Origin: JAJFUG01 sp964473155
Lineage (GTDB): Bacteria; Gemmatimonadota; Glassbacteria; GWA2-58-10
NCBI GenBank assembly: GCA_964473155.1
Contig: CAYYNT010000045.1
Span: forward strand, 1-37,182
Reading direction: 5' to 3'
Length of the DNA: 37,182 nt
Under the pieces are notes generated by a model. That model saw nothing but the letters and a program-made list of their open reading frames with translations. It made no database searches and was not told the DNA's origin. Position 1 is the stretch's first letter, and each line of letters starts with the position of its first letter. The translations under genes were made by a program, and so were the position numbers. Shown one piece after another: positions 8,048 through 15,998 of this stretch.

Positions 8048-9082
8048 ATGGATCCAGTGATACTCAGTTCCAATCTTACTCTCGGCCTGCTCGGCCTGAT
8101 TTTCGGCGGCGGCCTGGCCTACGCCTCGATCAAGTTCGCCGTCAAATCCGATCCCCGTATCGCGATGATCGTGGAGTTTCTACCCGGCGCCAACTGCGGC
8201 GGCTGCGGTTTCCCAGGCTGCCAGGCTTTCGCCGAGGCCGTGCTCAAGGGCGAGGCGCCTGTCACGGGCTGCAACCCCGGCGGCAAGGAAACCGCCGATA
8301 AGATCGCCAAACTGCTGGGAGTGGAGCTTGGCGACATGACGCCTCCGGTGGCGATGGTGCGCTGCCAGGGTGGACACGGCATAGCGAAAGACCGTTTCGA
8401 ATACAGCGGCATCCAGTCCTGCGCTATCGCCCACCGCACCGGCGGGGGCCACAAGGCCTGCCAGTATGGCTGCCTGGGATTCGGCGACTGTATGCGCGCC
8501 TGCATGTTCGATGCGATAAAGATGGAGAATGGGCTGCCGGTGGTGGACGAGGACAAGTGCACGGCCTGCGGGGCCTGCGTGCGCGCCTGCCCCCGCGGCC
8601 TGATGAAACTGATCCCTGTGACGCAGCAGGTCTACGTGGGTTGCGCCTCCCAGGACAAGGGCAAAGCGGTCAAGGATGTCTGCTCGCTGGGCTGTATCGG
8701 CTGTTCGCTTTGCGCCAAGGTTACGCCAAGCGGCGCGATAAAAATGAACGGCAACCTGCCGGAAATCGATCCCTCCGGCACCGACCTGGTGATCGCCGTG
8801 CACAAGTGCCCGACAAAAAGCCTGATCGACCGGGTGAGCGTCCGGGCCAAGGTTTCGATTGACACCACGTGCGACGGCTGCACGGAATGCGTAAAAGTCT
8901 GTCCGATAAAGGGCGCGATCGAGGGCGAGCCTGAAAAACGCCACAAGGTCGTGTTCGACAAATGCATCGGCTGCGGTATCTGCATCCCTGTCTGTCCGCA
9001 CCAGTCGATACATGCAGTGGGAGCCCTGGGTTATCAGGATGAGATACTCAGGCGCGCGCCGAAAAAACAGCCGCAGAGCTGA
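8048..9082 (+). CDS. RnfB-like polyferredoxin electron-transfer protein
   Basis: A 344-aa protein with one N-terminal membrane helix (about 8-28) and then the RnfB Fe-S motif NCGGCGFPGC (C50, C53, C58) with C75. Five further cysteine groups follow: 138/142/148/152, 171/174/177/181, 212/216/219/222, 275/278/281/285 and 306/309/312/316. That suggests about six Fe4S4 clusters, as in the long RnfB type of acetogens and Bacteroidota and unlike the short proteobacterial form. RnfB passes electrons from ferredoxin into the Rnf ion pump. No other rnf gene is present and a terminator follows closely, so it may be an orphan or serve a different acceptor. The symbol is left blank for this reason. The start has AGAGG at 8032-8036, 11 nt upstream. 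Confidence 0.85.
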   Translation: MDPVILSSNLTLGLLGLIFGGGLAYASIKFAVKSDPRIAMIVEFLPGANCGGCGFPGCQAFAEAVLKGEAPVTGCNPGGKETADKIAKLLGVELGDMTPPVAMVRCQGGHGIAKDRFEYSGIQSCAIAHRTGGGHKACQYGCLGFGDCMRACMFDAIKMENGLPVVDEDKCTACGACVRACPRGLMKLIPVTQQVYVGCASQDKGKAVKDVCSLGCIGCSLCAKVTPSGAIKMNGNLPEIDPSGTDLVIAVHKCPTKSLIDRVSVRAKVSIDTTCDGCTECVKVCPIKGAIEGEPEKRHKVVFDKCIGCGICIPVCPHQSIHAVGALGYQDEILRRAPKKQPQS

Positions 9083-9144
9083 CCCCTCCGGTTATCCGCC
9101 CGGACCGGCGTGTTTGTTGGCTGTTTCTGAATGACTTCCGCAAG

Positions 9145-9178
9145 AATGAGTCGGCCGGCGGCGGCCTGACTCATTTTT
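9145..9178 (+). terminator. Intrinsic terminator after the rnfB-like gene
   Basis: AATGAGTC (9145-9152) pairs with GACTCATT (9168-9175). The stem is extended inside by GGCC/GGCC with a single T bulge, and a TTTTT run ends at 9178. It lies 16 nt before queH. Confidence 0.85.
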
Positions 9179-9193
9179 GTTTCAGAGGTTTTC

Positions 9194-9784
9194 TTGGAAA
9201 AAAGAGACAAAAAGCTTCTGCTGCACGCCTGCTGCGCTCCCTGTTCGCCGCATGTGATACGTATGCTCAAAGCGCAGTATGACCTGACAGTCTGTTTCTA
9301 CAATCCCAATATCCACGGTGAGGATGAATACAGACTACGGCTGGCCGAGATGCGCCGCCTGTGCGTCGATCTCGGCGTTCCGCTGATCGAGGGCAATTAC
9401 GACCCGGAGCGCTTTTTCGATCAGGTCGGCCCCTACGCCTCCAGCGGAGAGGGTGGCGAGCGCTGCGCGGTCTGTTTCCGTCTGCGCCTGGACGAGGTCT
9501 GCCGCCTGGCCGCCGAGACAGGAGCCGTGGTAGTGGCCACGACCCTTACCACCAGCCCGCACAAGCGGGCGGCGCTGGTGAATCCCCAGGGCGTGGCGGC
9601 GGCGGCGGAAAACGGAGCAGTGGTGTTCCTGGCAGAGGATTTCAAGAAAAAGGACGGCTGGCGGATCACCTGCGAGCTGGCCCGCCCCTATGGTTTTTAC
9701 CGTCAGAACTACTGCGGCTGCGCATACAGCAAGGCGGAAAGTGAAAAAAGGGACAATTCTGGACGGCCCCCTCGCGGCCGATGA
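9194..9784 (+). CDS. queH: Epoxyqueuosine reductase QueH
   Basis: A 196-aa member of the QueH (formerly DUF208) family, which reduces epoxyqueuosine to queuosine in tRNA without cobalamin. It replaces QueG mainly in anaerobes and thermophiles. The signatures are all present: LLLHACCAPC with C13, C14 and C17; FYNPNIH; ERCAVCFRLRL with C91 and C94; TTLTTSPHK; and FYRQNYCGCAYS with C174 and C176. The cysteines bind the Fe-S/metal centre. The start is TTG 9194 with AGAGG at 9184-9188. Its 3' end overlaps the tusA-like gene by 44 nt. No other queuosine gene is in the window. Confidence 0.93.
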   Translation: MEKRDKKLLLHACCAPCSPHVIRMLKAQYDLTVCFYNPNIHGEDEYRLRLAEMRRLCVDLGVPLIEGNYDPERFFDQVGPYASSGEGGERCAVCFRLRLDEVCRLAAETGAVVVATTLTTSPHKRAALVNPQGVAAAAENGAVVFLAEDFKKKDGWRITCELARPYGFYRQNYCGCAYSKAESEKRDNSGRPPRGR

Positions 9785-10007
9785 AACTCTCGACGCCACG
9801 GGCCTCTATTGTCCGCTCCCGGTGGTCAAGACCGCCGAGCGGATCAAGGAGATGCGCGAGGGTCAGGTGCTGGAGGTGCTCTCGGATGACGGGGGCATTC
9901 AGGCCGACCTGCCCGCCTGGTGCGAAAGCTTCGGCCACGAGTACCTGGGGCTGCTGCGGGACGATGTGAAATGGCGGCTTTACGTGCGTAAGAGGAGCCT
10001 TCCTTGA
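9741..10007 (+). CDS. TusA/SirA-like sulfur carrier protein
   Basis: An 88-aa protein of the TusA/SirA/YedF family. The key motif ATGLYCPLP places the sulfur-carrying cysteine at C24, followed by VVKTAERIKEM, the family's first helix, and GQVLEVLSDD. Such proteins carry persulfide sulfur for tRNA thiolation, molybdopterin or sulfur metabolism; which one applies is not evident. GTG 9741 is taken as the start because it gives the usual short N-terminus and has AAGGCGG at 9731-9737; the more upstream ATG 9690 would sit deep inside queH. It overlaps queH by 44 nt and kdtA by 4 nt (TTGA). Confidence 0.8.
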   Translation: MKKGTILDGPLAADETLDATGLYCPLPVVKTAERIKEMREGQVLEVLSDDGGIQADLPAWCESFGHEYLGLLRDDVKWRLYVRKRSLP

Positions 10008-11341
10008 GTGATCCCTGGCAGACGGCATACGATCTGGCGCTCCTGCCCGCGCTAAGGGCCGGGATGCGCGCCCTGGCCCCGCTGCGGCCAAAAATTTCGC
10101 GTGGCCTGGCCGGACGGGCCTCGACTTTCGATGAGATACAGCGCTTTCTGGACTCCCGCCCGGACAGAAATGCCTTGAAGGGCGGGATATGGTTCCACGG
10201 GACCTCAGTGGGCGAGTTCCTTCAGGCCGTGCCGCTGATGAGCAGGCTCAAGGCCGCCCGTCCAGAACGGCCGATCTGGTTCTCGTTCTTCTCTCCCTCG
10301 GTGGAGGAGCGCGCCCGCGCTTTCAACGGCTGCGACCTGGCGTTCTACCTGCCCGAGGACACCCGCTCCAAAATGAGCCTGCTGGTAGCGTTGCTGCAAC
10401 CCGGGCTTATTGTATTCTCCAAGTTCGACATCTGGCGCAACCTGGTCACCGAATGCCGCGCCGCCGGCGTCCCGGCGGCTGTCACCGCGGCTACCCTCTC
10501 GCCGGACTCCGGCCGCCTGAGCGGCCTTTCCGGCTCGTTCCACCGCAGCTTCTACCGTCATCTGAGCCTGGTCTGCGCAATCTCCGCCGGGGATGGCGAC
10601 AGTTTCACCCGTCTGGGTGTTCCGCCCGAGCGGATTGTCCTGACCGGCGACACCCGTTTCGACCAGACCTGGGAGCGCGCCTCCACTGTGCTTCCGTCCG
10701 ACCCGCTGGTGCGGCCTTTCCACGGCTGGGGCGAGAGTCCTGTGTTCGCCCTGGGCAGCACCTGGCCCGCCGATGAGGAGCATCTTCTCCCCGCCGTGGC
10801 TGCGCTTGCCGCCTCCAGGCCCGATCTGCGCTTTGTCATCGCGCCGCACGAGACCACTCCCGCACACCTGGAGGGCATCTCGCGCTTCCTGACCGGACAG
10901 GGTCTGAGCTTCGAGACCTACACCTCGTTCAAAGCGGGCGATGACAGTGGCCGTCAGGTCCGCCCCGAGACCCGCGTCGTGCTCGTGGACCGCGTGGGCG
11001 TGTTAGCCGCGGTCTACCGGGCAGCCGCGCTGGTCTATGTGGGCGGCAGTTTCGGCAAGGGCGTGCACAACGTGATGGAGCCGGCCTGTTTCGGGCTGCC
11101 AGTCATTTTCGGGCCGCGCCACCTCAACAGCTACGAGGCCCGGCTCATGCTGGCTCAGGGCGGCGCGTTCGCCGTGGATTCCAGCCGGGCCGCCGGGGAG
11201 ATCGCGGGGAAACTTATCGACGATAAGGAATTTCGCCGCACTGCCGGGGCCGCCGCGCAGAATGTGGTGCGGGACAACCTGGGGGCGACTGACCGCACCT
11301 TGCAGGCCCTGGCCGAGAGGTTCAGCGTGGCGGCGGTCTGA
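10004..11341 (+). CDS. waaA: 3-deoxy-D-manno-octulosonic acid (Kdo) transferase
   Basis: A 445-aa GT30 glycosyltransferase (KdtA/WaaA), which adds Kdo from CMP-Kdo to lipid IVA at the inner face of the inner membrane. The catalytic motif is HGTSVGE with E71 as the expected general base; later motifs include FSKFDIW, TGDTRFDQ, ALGSTWPADEEHLLPA, FVIAPHE and VYVGGSFGKGVHNVMEPACFGLPVIFGP, all typical of the family. The start is TTG 10004 with AGGAG at 9993-9997, overlapping the preceding stop as TTGA, so it is translationally coupled. It shows that the organism makes LPS-type lipid A, consistent with msbA further on. Confidence 0.93.
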   Translation: MSDPWQTAYDLALLPALRAGMRALAPLRPKISRGLAGRASTFDEIQRFLDSRPDRNALKGGIWFHGTSVGEFLQAVPLMSRLKAARPERPIWFSFFSPSVEERARAFNGCDLAFYLPEDTRSKMSLLVALLQPGLIVFSKFDIWRNLVTECRAAGVPAAVTAATLSPDSGRLSGLSGSFHRSFYRHLSLVCAISAGDGDSFTRLGVPPERIVLTGDTRFDQTWERASTVLPSDPLVRPFHGWGESPVFALGSTWPADEEHLLPAVAALAASRPDLRFVIAPHETTPAHLEGISRFLTGQGLSFETYTSFKAGDDSGRQVRPETRVVLVDRVGVLAAVYRAAALVYVGGSFGKGVHNVMEPACFGLPVIFGPRHLNSYEARLMLAQGGAFAVDSSRAAGEIAGKLIDDKEFRRTAGAAAQNVVRDNLGATDRTLQALAERFSVAAV

Positions 11342-11386
11342 CAGACTCCGCGCTTTTAATGAAAACAGGATTCAGGAAAACGCGCC

Positions 11387-12145
11387 ATGGCCGGTCCGGA
11401 AAGAGGTGTAAACAGCGAGCTTGCGGGCTTCATCGGCTGCCCGCCCGGCGAGGTGCTGGCGCGCTACAGCCACTGCACGCTGATCGACCTGGACAATGTC
11501 CAGCCCGGAGTGAGCCAGGGACAGGCGGAACGACTCCTTCCGGCCACCACCTGCCGGATAATCAAGCGCATCCTGGACAACCTTCTGGCTCTGCGTCCCG
11601 CGGTGGTGGTGTTCGATGACGGGTACAGCAAGTGCGACAACGCCCGCTTCCTTGGCCGCCTGATTGTCGATCTCCTGCCCGAAGTGACTCTTGTCCGCAC
11701 CCAGAACGATAACCTGGCTGGACGTGGAGTGCTGATCTGCGACAGCACTCTGCCGCTGGCCCGGAAAGTCGGCCTGATCCTGGACGATATCGTCAAGCCG
11801 CAGGACCTGAGCGGCCTGGAGAAATGCACAAAGCCGCCCGCGGCGTTCTGGGGCGTGCCCTGCGCGGATGATTCGGTGTACGATCTTTTTCCGGAGGGGA
11901 CTCAGGTCCTGGGCTGGCTGCGCTGTTTCGAGAACCGCACCCCGGCCGACCTGGACCTGGAGTGCTGGGTCCCGGAGGGTGTTCCCACTGTGTTCTTCGC
12001 CCAGACTTTCTGCAGCAAAAACATCCTGGCCCGCCACCTGGCGCGCCGTCACAATGGGCTGTATGTTGACATAGACGGCAACATATCGCGCTCCGAGCGG
12101 GCCAAGATAGAGGCTTTTTTGCATTTCAGGAGCAGCGGACGGTAA
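11387..12145 (+). CDS. Unknown 252-aa protein downstream of kdtA
   Basis: Not recognised. It is well formed, with a balanced composition and codon use like its neighbours. Visible segments: an N-terminal part with IGCPPGEV and YSHCTLIDLDNVQPG, a central hydrophobic strand VVVFDDGYSKCDN, then PAAFWGVPCADDSVYDLFP, GWLRCFENR, PTVFFAQTFCSKN and a C-terminal NGLYVDIDGN. There are about nine cysteines, several beside Gly, Pro or Phe as if conserved. No signal peptide, no clear transmembrane helix and no P-loop were seen, so it is not LpxK, which often accompanies kdtA. ATG 11387 has AGGAAA upstream. It sits 45 nt after kdtA and 6 nt before the methyltransferase. Confidence 0.8.
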   Translation: MAGPERGVNSELAGFIGCPPGEVLARYSHCTLIDLDNVQPGVSQGQAERLLPATTCRIIKRILDNLLALRPAVVVFDDGYSKCDNARFLGRLIVDLLPEVTLVRTQNDNLAGRGVLICDSTLPLARKVGLILDDIVKPQDLSGLEKCTKPPAAFWGVPCADDSVYDLFPEGTQVLGWLRCFENRTPADLDLECWVPEGVPTVFFAQTFCSKNILARHLARRHNGLYVDIDGNISRSERAKIEAFLHFRSSGR

Positions 12146-12151
12146 AGTAAT

Positions 12152-13291
12152 ATGGTTAAAACAACGCATAAAATATTATTCGAGAATGCCTCTACCCTAT
12201 CTGGTCGAGTCGGTCAGAAGAGTGTCAACCTGATCCTCACCTCGCCGCCTTACCCAATGATCGAGATGTGGGACGAATGCTTCTCCTCACAGGATGAGGC
12301 CGTCAGGAAGATGTTGGAGCAAGGTGATGCTGAACGGGCGTTCGAAAATATGCATCAGTCGTTGGATCAAGTCTGGCGGCAATGTATCACCGTACTTAAG
12401 GACAACGGTTTTATCTGTATCAACATTGGCGATGCAGTCAGGACGTTCAACGGTGATTTCAAGCTGTTCCCGAACCACGCCAGGATAACCTCATTCTTTC
12501 GTGAAAACGGATTCCATCAACTCCCATCGATATTATGGCGTAAGCCTGCCAACTCGCCCAACAAGTTTATGGGGTCCGGCATGCTGCCCGCCGGAGCTTA
12601 TGTCACGCTTGAGCACGAGTATATACTTATTTTCCGCAAGGGCGGGAAAAGGCTGTTCGAAACCGAACAGCAGAAAAGGCTCCGGCGGGAAAGTGCAATT
12701 TTCTGGGAGGAAAGGAACAAGTGGTATTCAGATGTCTGGATGGACCTCAGGGGTATTTCGCAGAACCTGGCCAATGGATCGAGAACACGGAGCGCCGCAT
12801 TCCCATTCGACCTGGCTTACCGGCTGGTTGCGATGTATTCTGTAAAGGGGGACATTGTACTGGACCCGTTTGCCGGCACTGGGAAAACTACCGCTGCCTG
12901 CATGGCGTTGGGACGCAACAGTCTGGGTTTCGACCTGGACCACAGCCTGCAAAGCGAACATGAGTATCTGTCAGGTGATATCGTGAAGTTAGCTAATACA
13001 TACAACCACAACCGCCTGCTTCAGCATCTTGATTTCATCTCAAACCGGGCTGACACGGCCAGCTATCAGAATATCTACTACGAATTCCCGGTGGTGACAA
13101 AACAGGAGTCGGAGCTTTATCTCAACCGGCTTACTGGTCTGGCAACTACTGATGAATCCATTGAAATAGAATATGACGAACCAAGTTTGACTGAGCTTAT
13201 CGGCACTCAACCGGTCAACAATCACACTTTCGAAAAGCACAAAAAACGTTTGTCAACCGCCCAGCAGACAGAACAGCGCAGTCTTATATAG
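12152..13291 (+). CDS. Type II DNA methyltransferase, N4-cytosine/N6-adenine (beta class)
   Basis: A 379-aa DNA methyltransferase. The catalytic motif IV TSPPY is at residues 30-34, and the SAM motif I DPFAGTGKTT begins at 238. This order (catalytic first, SAM later) is that of beta-class amino methyltransferases, and TSPPY fits N4-cytosine enzymes well. The TSPPYPMIEMWDE stretch and the neighbouring nuclease suggest an MjaI-type system, for which the known target is CTAG. The C-terminal 120 residues are extra and charged. GC content is clearly lower than in the flanking genes, a sign of horizontal arrival. No good SD precedes ATG 12152. The stop overlaps that of the convergent nuclease gene by 8 nt. 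Confidence 0.88.
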   Translation: MVKTTHKILFENASTLSGRVGQKSVNLILTSPPYPMIEMWDECFSSQDEAVRKMLEQGDAERAFENMHQSLDQVWRQCITVLKDNGFICINIGDAVRTFNGDFKLFPNHARITSFFRENGFHQLPSILWRKPANSPNKFMGSGMLPAGAYVTLEHEYILIFRKGGKRLFETEQQKRLRRESAIFWEERNKWYSDVWMDLRGISQNLANGSRTRSAAFPFDLAYRLVAMYSVKGDIVLDPFAGTGKTTAACMALGRNSLGFDLDHSLQSEHEYLSGDIVKLANTYNHNRLLQHLDFISNRADTASYQNIYYEFPVVTKQESELYLNRLTGLATTDESIEIEYDEPSLTELIGTQPVNNHTFEKHKKRLSTAQQTEQRSLI

Positions 13292-13985
13292 ATAGCCTTT
13301 CTATTTCTGCCTTTATTTGCAGTATGACTTCTTTATTTAAGATTTCCTTCTTCTTTTCTACCGCTCGCGAAAAGACAAAGAAAACTTCCCCTCCGAACCG
13401 AGCTTTAAACCTTTCGTGGTTTCTTCTATGCATTTCTTCCCACTGATAATCATTGATAGATTTGCCTTTAGCCACCGGCTTGATCTGTATTCCAATATAC
13501 TTTTCACCAATCTGGATATAAAAATCGACGTTATACGTTCTGTCCCAATCATCAGATGCAGGCTCGATCCGTCGGCCGAGTTCTCTTTCCAATGAACCGT
13601 AGACAGTCTCAACCTCTGTCCTGTATCCTTCATACGTCCGGTTCAGCACCAAGTTGAACACGTAATCAATGCATTCCTGTTCTGTGATACTGGAAAGCTC
13701 ACTTTGAACAACTTCTGAAAGCTTCACGTAAAGCTTTCGCCCCAGTTCTTCCAGGTATTCTCGACTGATCCTCTGCCCGGCTCTTTTTTTCTGTACAGCG
13801 TTCTCGAAATAAAACGATTCCCATTCCTCGAATTTACGCGGTGCGCACCTTCGAATAAGTTCGGCTACAGGACCGGCCGATGACGCATAGTTCAACTGCC
13901 ATCTACCCATACCGTAATTCAGCAGACCTTCCCGCTTGAATCTCCGGTTTACCCCATCACAACCCTTCAGCAATTCTTCTTCCAT
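13284..13985 (-). CDS. Putative MjaI-family type II restriction endonuclease
   Basis: A 233-aa protein. The sequence DWDRTYNVDFYIQIGEKYIGIQIKP carries a PD-(D/E)xK-like core with D154 and Q167-x-K169, i.e. the QxK variant known in some nucleases. The N-terminal PVAELIRRCAPRKFEEWESFYFENA and the overall length recall the MjaI (CTAG) restriction enzymes as I remember them; this is recall, not a search. It is convergent with the adjacent methyltransferase, as expected for a restriction partner, and shares its low GC. ATG 13985 has GGAG 7 nt upstream. The assignment as the cognate nuclease is strong by context; the exact family is less certain. Confidence 0.7.
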   Translation of the reverse strand: MEEELLKGCDGVNRRFKREGLLNYGMGRWQLNYASSAGPVAELIRRCAPRKFEEWESFYFENAVQKKRAGQRISREYLEELGRKLYVKLSEVVQSELSSITEQECIDYVFNLVLNRTYEGYRTEVETVYGSLERELGRRIEPASDDWDRTYNVDFYIQIGEKYIGIQIKPVAKGKSINDYQWEEMHRRNHERFKARFGGEVFFVFSRAVEKKKEILNKEVILQIKAEIERLSI

Positions 13986-14039
13986 CCAGCCACTCCGGAT
14001 GAATGTGATTGCTTCAGGATTCCTGCTTGAAATCCATTT

Positions 14040-14831
14040 TCATTTCCCCGGCATTTGCTGCACCTTGCCCTTCACCGGCTGGCCCGTGCCCAGGCGGTAG
14101 GATTCGAGCAGCACCACGATGCTGCCGAAATCCAGGTTGCTGGTCATCTTTACCGGGATACGGTGCTCATCGTCCGTGATCCAGATCTGAAGGTTGCCCT
14201 TGTGCTCGAACAGCCCCCCGCTGCGGATATGCGGCTCCACCACCCAGCAGTTGAACCGCCCGACCGGGACATCCACCCACTCTTTCCTGAGCACAGCCAC
14301 CTTGAGCGGATTGCCCTCCTTGTCCGTGAAACCCTCGAGAAGCAATCCCTGCCCGGCCTTTAAATCCAGAGTGCGGAAATAATAGAATATCGACAGCTCG
14401 TCCTGGGCCTCGGGGGGAATCTCGGCGGTGTCGCCGCGAGCCAGGTCGTAGCGCAGGCCTTTTTCCTGGTCGTAGATCAGCTCGCGGTTGCGGTGATGGC
14501 CGCCCTCGCGCTGTATTTTGGTGTACTTGCGGCTGTAAAGGCCGCGCATGTCGATCAGGGAAAGGAAATAATCCCGCACCGGGTAGAGCAGGTCGATGGT
14601 TTTATTTGACTGCGCCTCGGCCACTATCCGGTAACACGGGTCGGCGCGGAACGAATCGACTCCCGCCACCTCGAGATATGCCGTGCCTATATTGCCGACC
14701 GTCCAGTTGACCGAAAACTCGAGCCGCTCCCCCACTTTGTAGGGAGTGCGAGGGAAGCTGCCGTCCGCGTAAAGGGGAATACCCGCTGTCACCAGGCACA
14801 GCAGAAACAGAAAACCGTTCACTGTACGCAT
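14040..14831 (-). CDS. DUF3108 exported protein
   Basis: A 263-aa protein starting at ATG 14831 with an AGGAGG SD immediately upstream; longer in-frame extensions read through the end of the glycosyltransferase gene and are rejected. An N-terminal signal peptide is evident (hydrophobic FLFLLCLVTAGIPLYA, residues 7-22). The mature part resembles DUF3108: YKVGERLEFSVNWTVGNIGTAYLEV, DYFLSLIDMRGLYSRKY, and the repeated beta-strand pattern ending in IWITDDEHRIPVKMTSNLDFGSIVVLLE. The family is periplasmic, lipocalin- or LolA-like in shape, with no settled function. It is last in the msbA/GT2 unit, which suggests an envelope role. Confidence 0.82.
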   Translation of the reverse strand: MRTVNGFLFLLCLVTAGIPLYADGSFPRTPYKVGERLEFSVNWTVGNIGTAYLEVAGVDSFRADPCYRIVAEAQSNKTIDLLYPVRDYFLSLIDMRGLYSRKYTKIQREGGHHRNRELIYDQEKGLRYDLARGDTAEIPPEAQDELSIFYYFRTLDLKAGQGLLLEGFTDKEGNPLKVAVLRKEWVDVPVGRFNCWVVEPHIRSGGLFEHKGNLQIWITDDEHRIPVKMTSNLDFGSIVVLLESYRLGTGQPVKGKVQQMPGK

Positions 14832-14877
14832 GATCCTCCTCCGGAGTATGCCGTGGGCCCGAAGGCGCCCGGCCCGT

Positions 14878-15990
14878 TCAATCCGAACTCTCACCGGAAT
14901 TGGACGTTTCCTGGCGGTCTTTATTCGCCGGGCGGCGGCGTCTCCTCCTGCGGTGGCTCGACGGCTTCTCTTTCGCCGCCTCCGGCAGGCTGCTGTCAGC
15001 CTCATCATAAGACTTTTTACCGGATTTATGATGTTGCGGCTCTGTTTTCTCGCCGCTTTTCTGCTCCGGCGGCACAGCCTGCTGGGCGCGTCTTTCCGCC
15101 GCGCTTTTGCGCCTGCGGCGTCTGCGGCTGCTGCGGCTTTCGGTTTTACCCTCAGCCAGCGGGCTTTCCGGCGCGGGTGATGTTTTTTCGGCGCGGCGTT
15201 CCGGCGCTGGGGCAGGATGCGGTTCAGCCGGCGGCAAGGCAACACCGGCCGAAACGCGCAGGAAATCAGTGAAAAGCAACCGGCGCGCCATGTTCAGCGG
15301 GGCGAAGCGGCTTTTTCTTCGGGTGATGCGGCGTTGTCTGACTCTTATTTCCATGAATTTACGGCTGAGTGGCAAAAGAGTCAGGAAAAACACCAGGGAG
15401 GCCGCCTGCGGTGCTGCATGGCCCATGTGTCCCAGACGCTCCAGTTCCCTTTCAGCCTTGGCGAGAAGGTGCACGCGGCATCCGCGCAGTGTGGTAAGAA
15501 GGTCGGCCGCGCCCTGTGACGGCTCGCAGTGCCTGAGATGCAACACATGACGGACAAGCCACTGGGCGAATCTGCGCTGGCGCGGCTGACGGCGCGCACC
15601 GGTGAAGGAATCGGCGGTGTAGAGATCGACGTTGCGGTCGATATGCTGGGCCATTTCCTCCAGGCAGATCAGGTCAACCGGGAAATCCCCGTCCAGCACA
15701 AGGAAAAAGTCCCGCTTCGGGTTGTCGCTCTCGCGCAGCACTGTCCGTATCGCTTCGAGCAGGCTGGGCCCATAACCATGACGCTGGACATGATCGATCA
15801 CGTGCAGGGGCAGGCCCGCCATATACTGGGCCACCACCTCGGAAGAATCATCGGTGCAGCCGTCCAGGGTCAGAATCACCTGGTACTCGAAGCGCAGGGC
15901 TTTCATCAGTTCGCTGATCCGGTAGAGCAGAATCCCGATAGTTTCCTGCTCGTTGAACACTGGAATAAAAATGAAGATTTTCGGTCTCAT
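14878..15990 (-). CDS. Family 2 glycosyltransferase with arginine-rich disordered tail
   Basis: A 370-aa protein. Residues 1-210 are a GT2 (GT-A) domain: IFIPVFNEQETIG at the start, TLDGCTDDSSE (42-51), and the metal-binding DGD at 100-102 in FFLVLDGDFP. It would transfer a nucleotide-sugar residue to an envelope glycolipid or polysaccharide at the cytoplasmic face. The region 195-215 is hydrophobic. From about 255 to the end the sequence is low-complexity and strongly basic, with RRRRRR at 289-294 and RRRRRRR at 347-353 separated by Lys/Glu/Pro/Ser-rich linkers; this is not usual in GT2 enzymes. Start ATG 15990 has AGGA 5 nt upstream, and the msbA stop lies 8 nt before it, so it is in the msbA operon. 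Confidence 0.82.
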   Translation of the reverse strand: MRPKIFIFIPVFNEQETIGILLYRISELMKALRFEYQVILTLDGCTDDSSEVVAQYMAGLPLHVIDHVQRHGYGPSLLEAIRTVLRESDNPKRDFFLVLDGDFPVDLICLEEMAQHIDRNVDLYTADSFTGARRQPRQRRFAQWLVRHVLHLRHCEPSQGAADLLTTLRGCRVHLLAKAERELERLGHMGHAAPQAASLVFFLTLLPLSRKFMEIRVRQRRITRRKSRFAPLNMARRLLFTDFLRVSAGVALPPAEPHPAPAPERRAEKTSPAPESPLAEGKTESRSSRRRRRRKSAAERRAQQAVPPEQKSGEKTEPQHHKSGKKSYDEADSSLPEAAKEKPSSHRRRRRRRPANKDRQETSNSGESSD

Positions 15991-15998
15991 AATTCCTG

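Noticed and set aside
11387..12145. LpxK (tetraacyldisaccharide 4'-kinase), suggested by its place after kdtA and the DDGY segment
   Set aside because: No P-loop and no further LpxK motif.
14832..15245. Arg-rich N-terminal extension of the DUF3108 protein
   Set aside because: The extension overlaps the GT2 gene in another frame, while ATG 14831 has an AGGAGG and begins a signal peptide.
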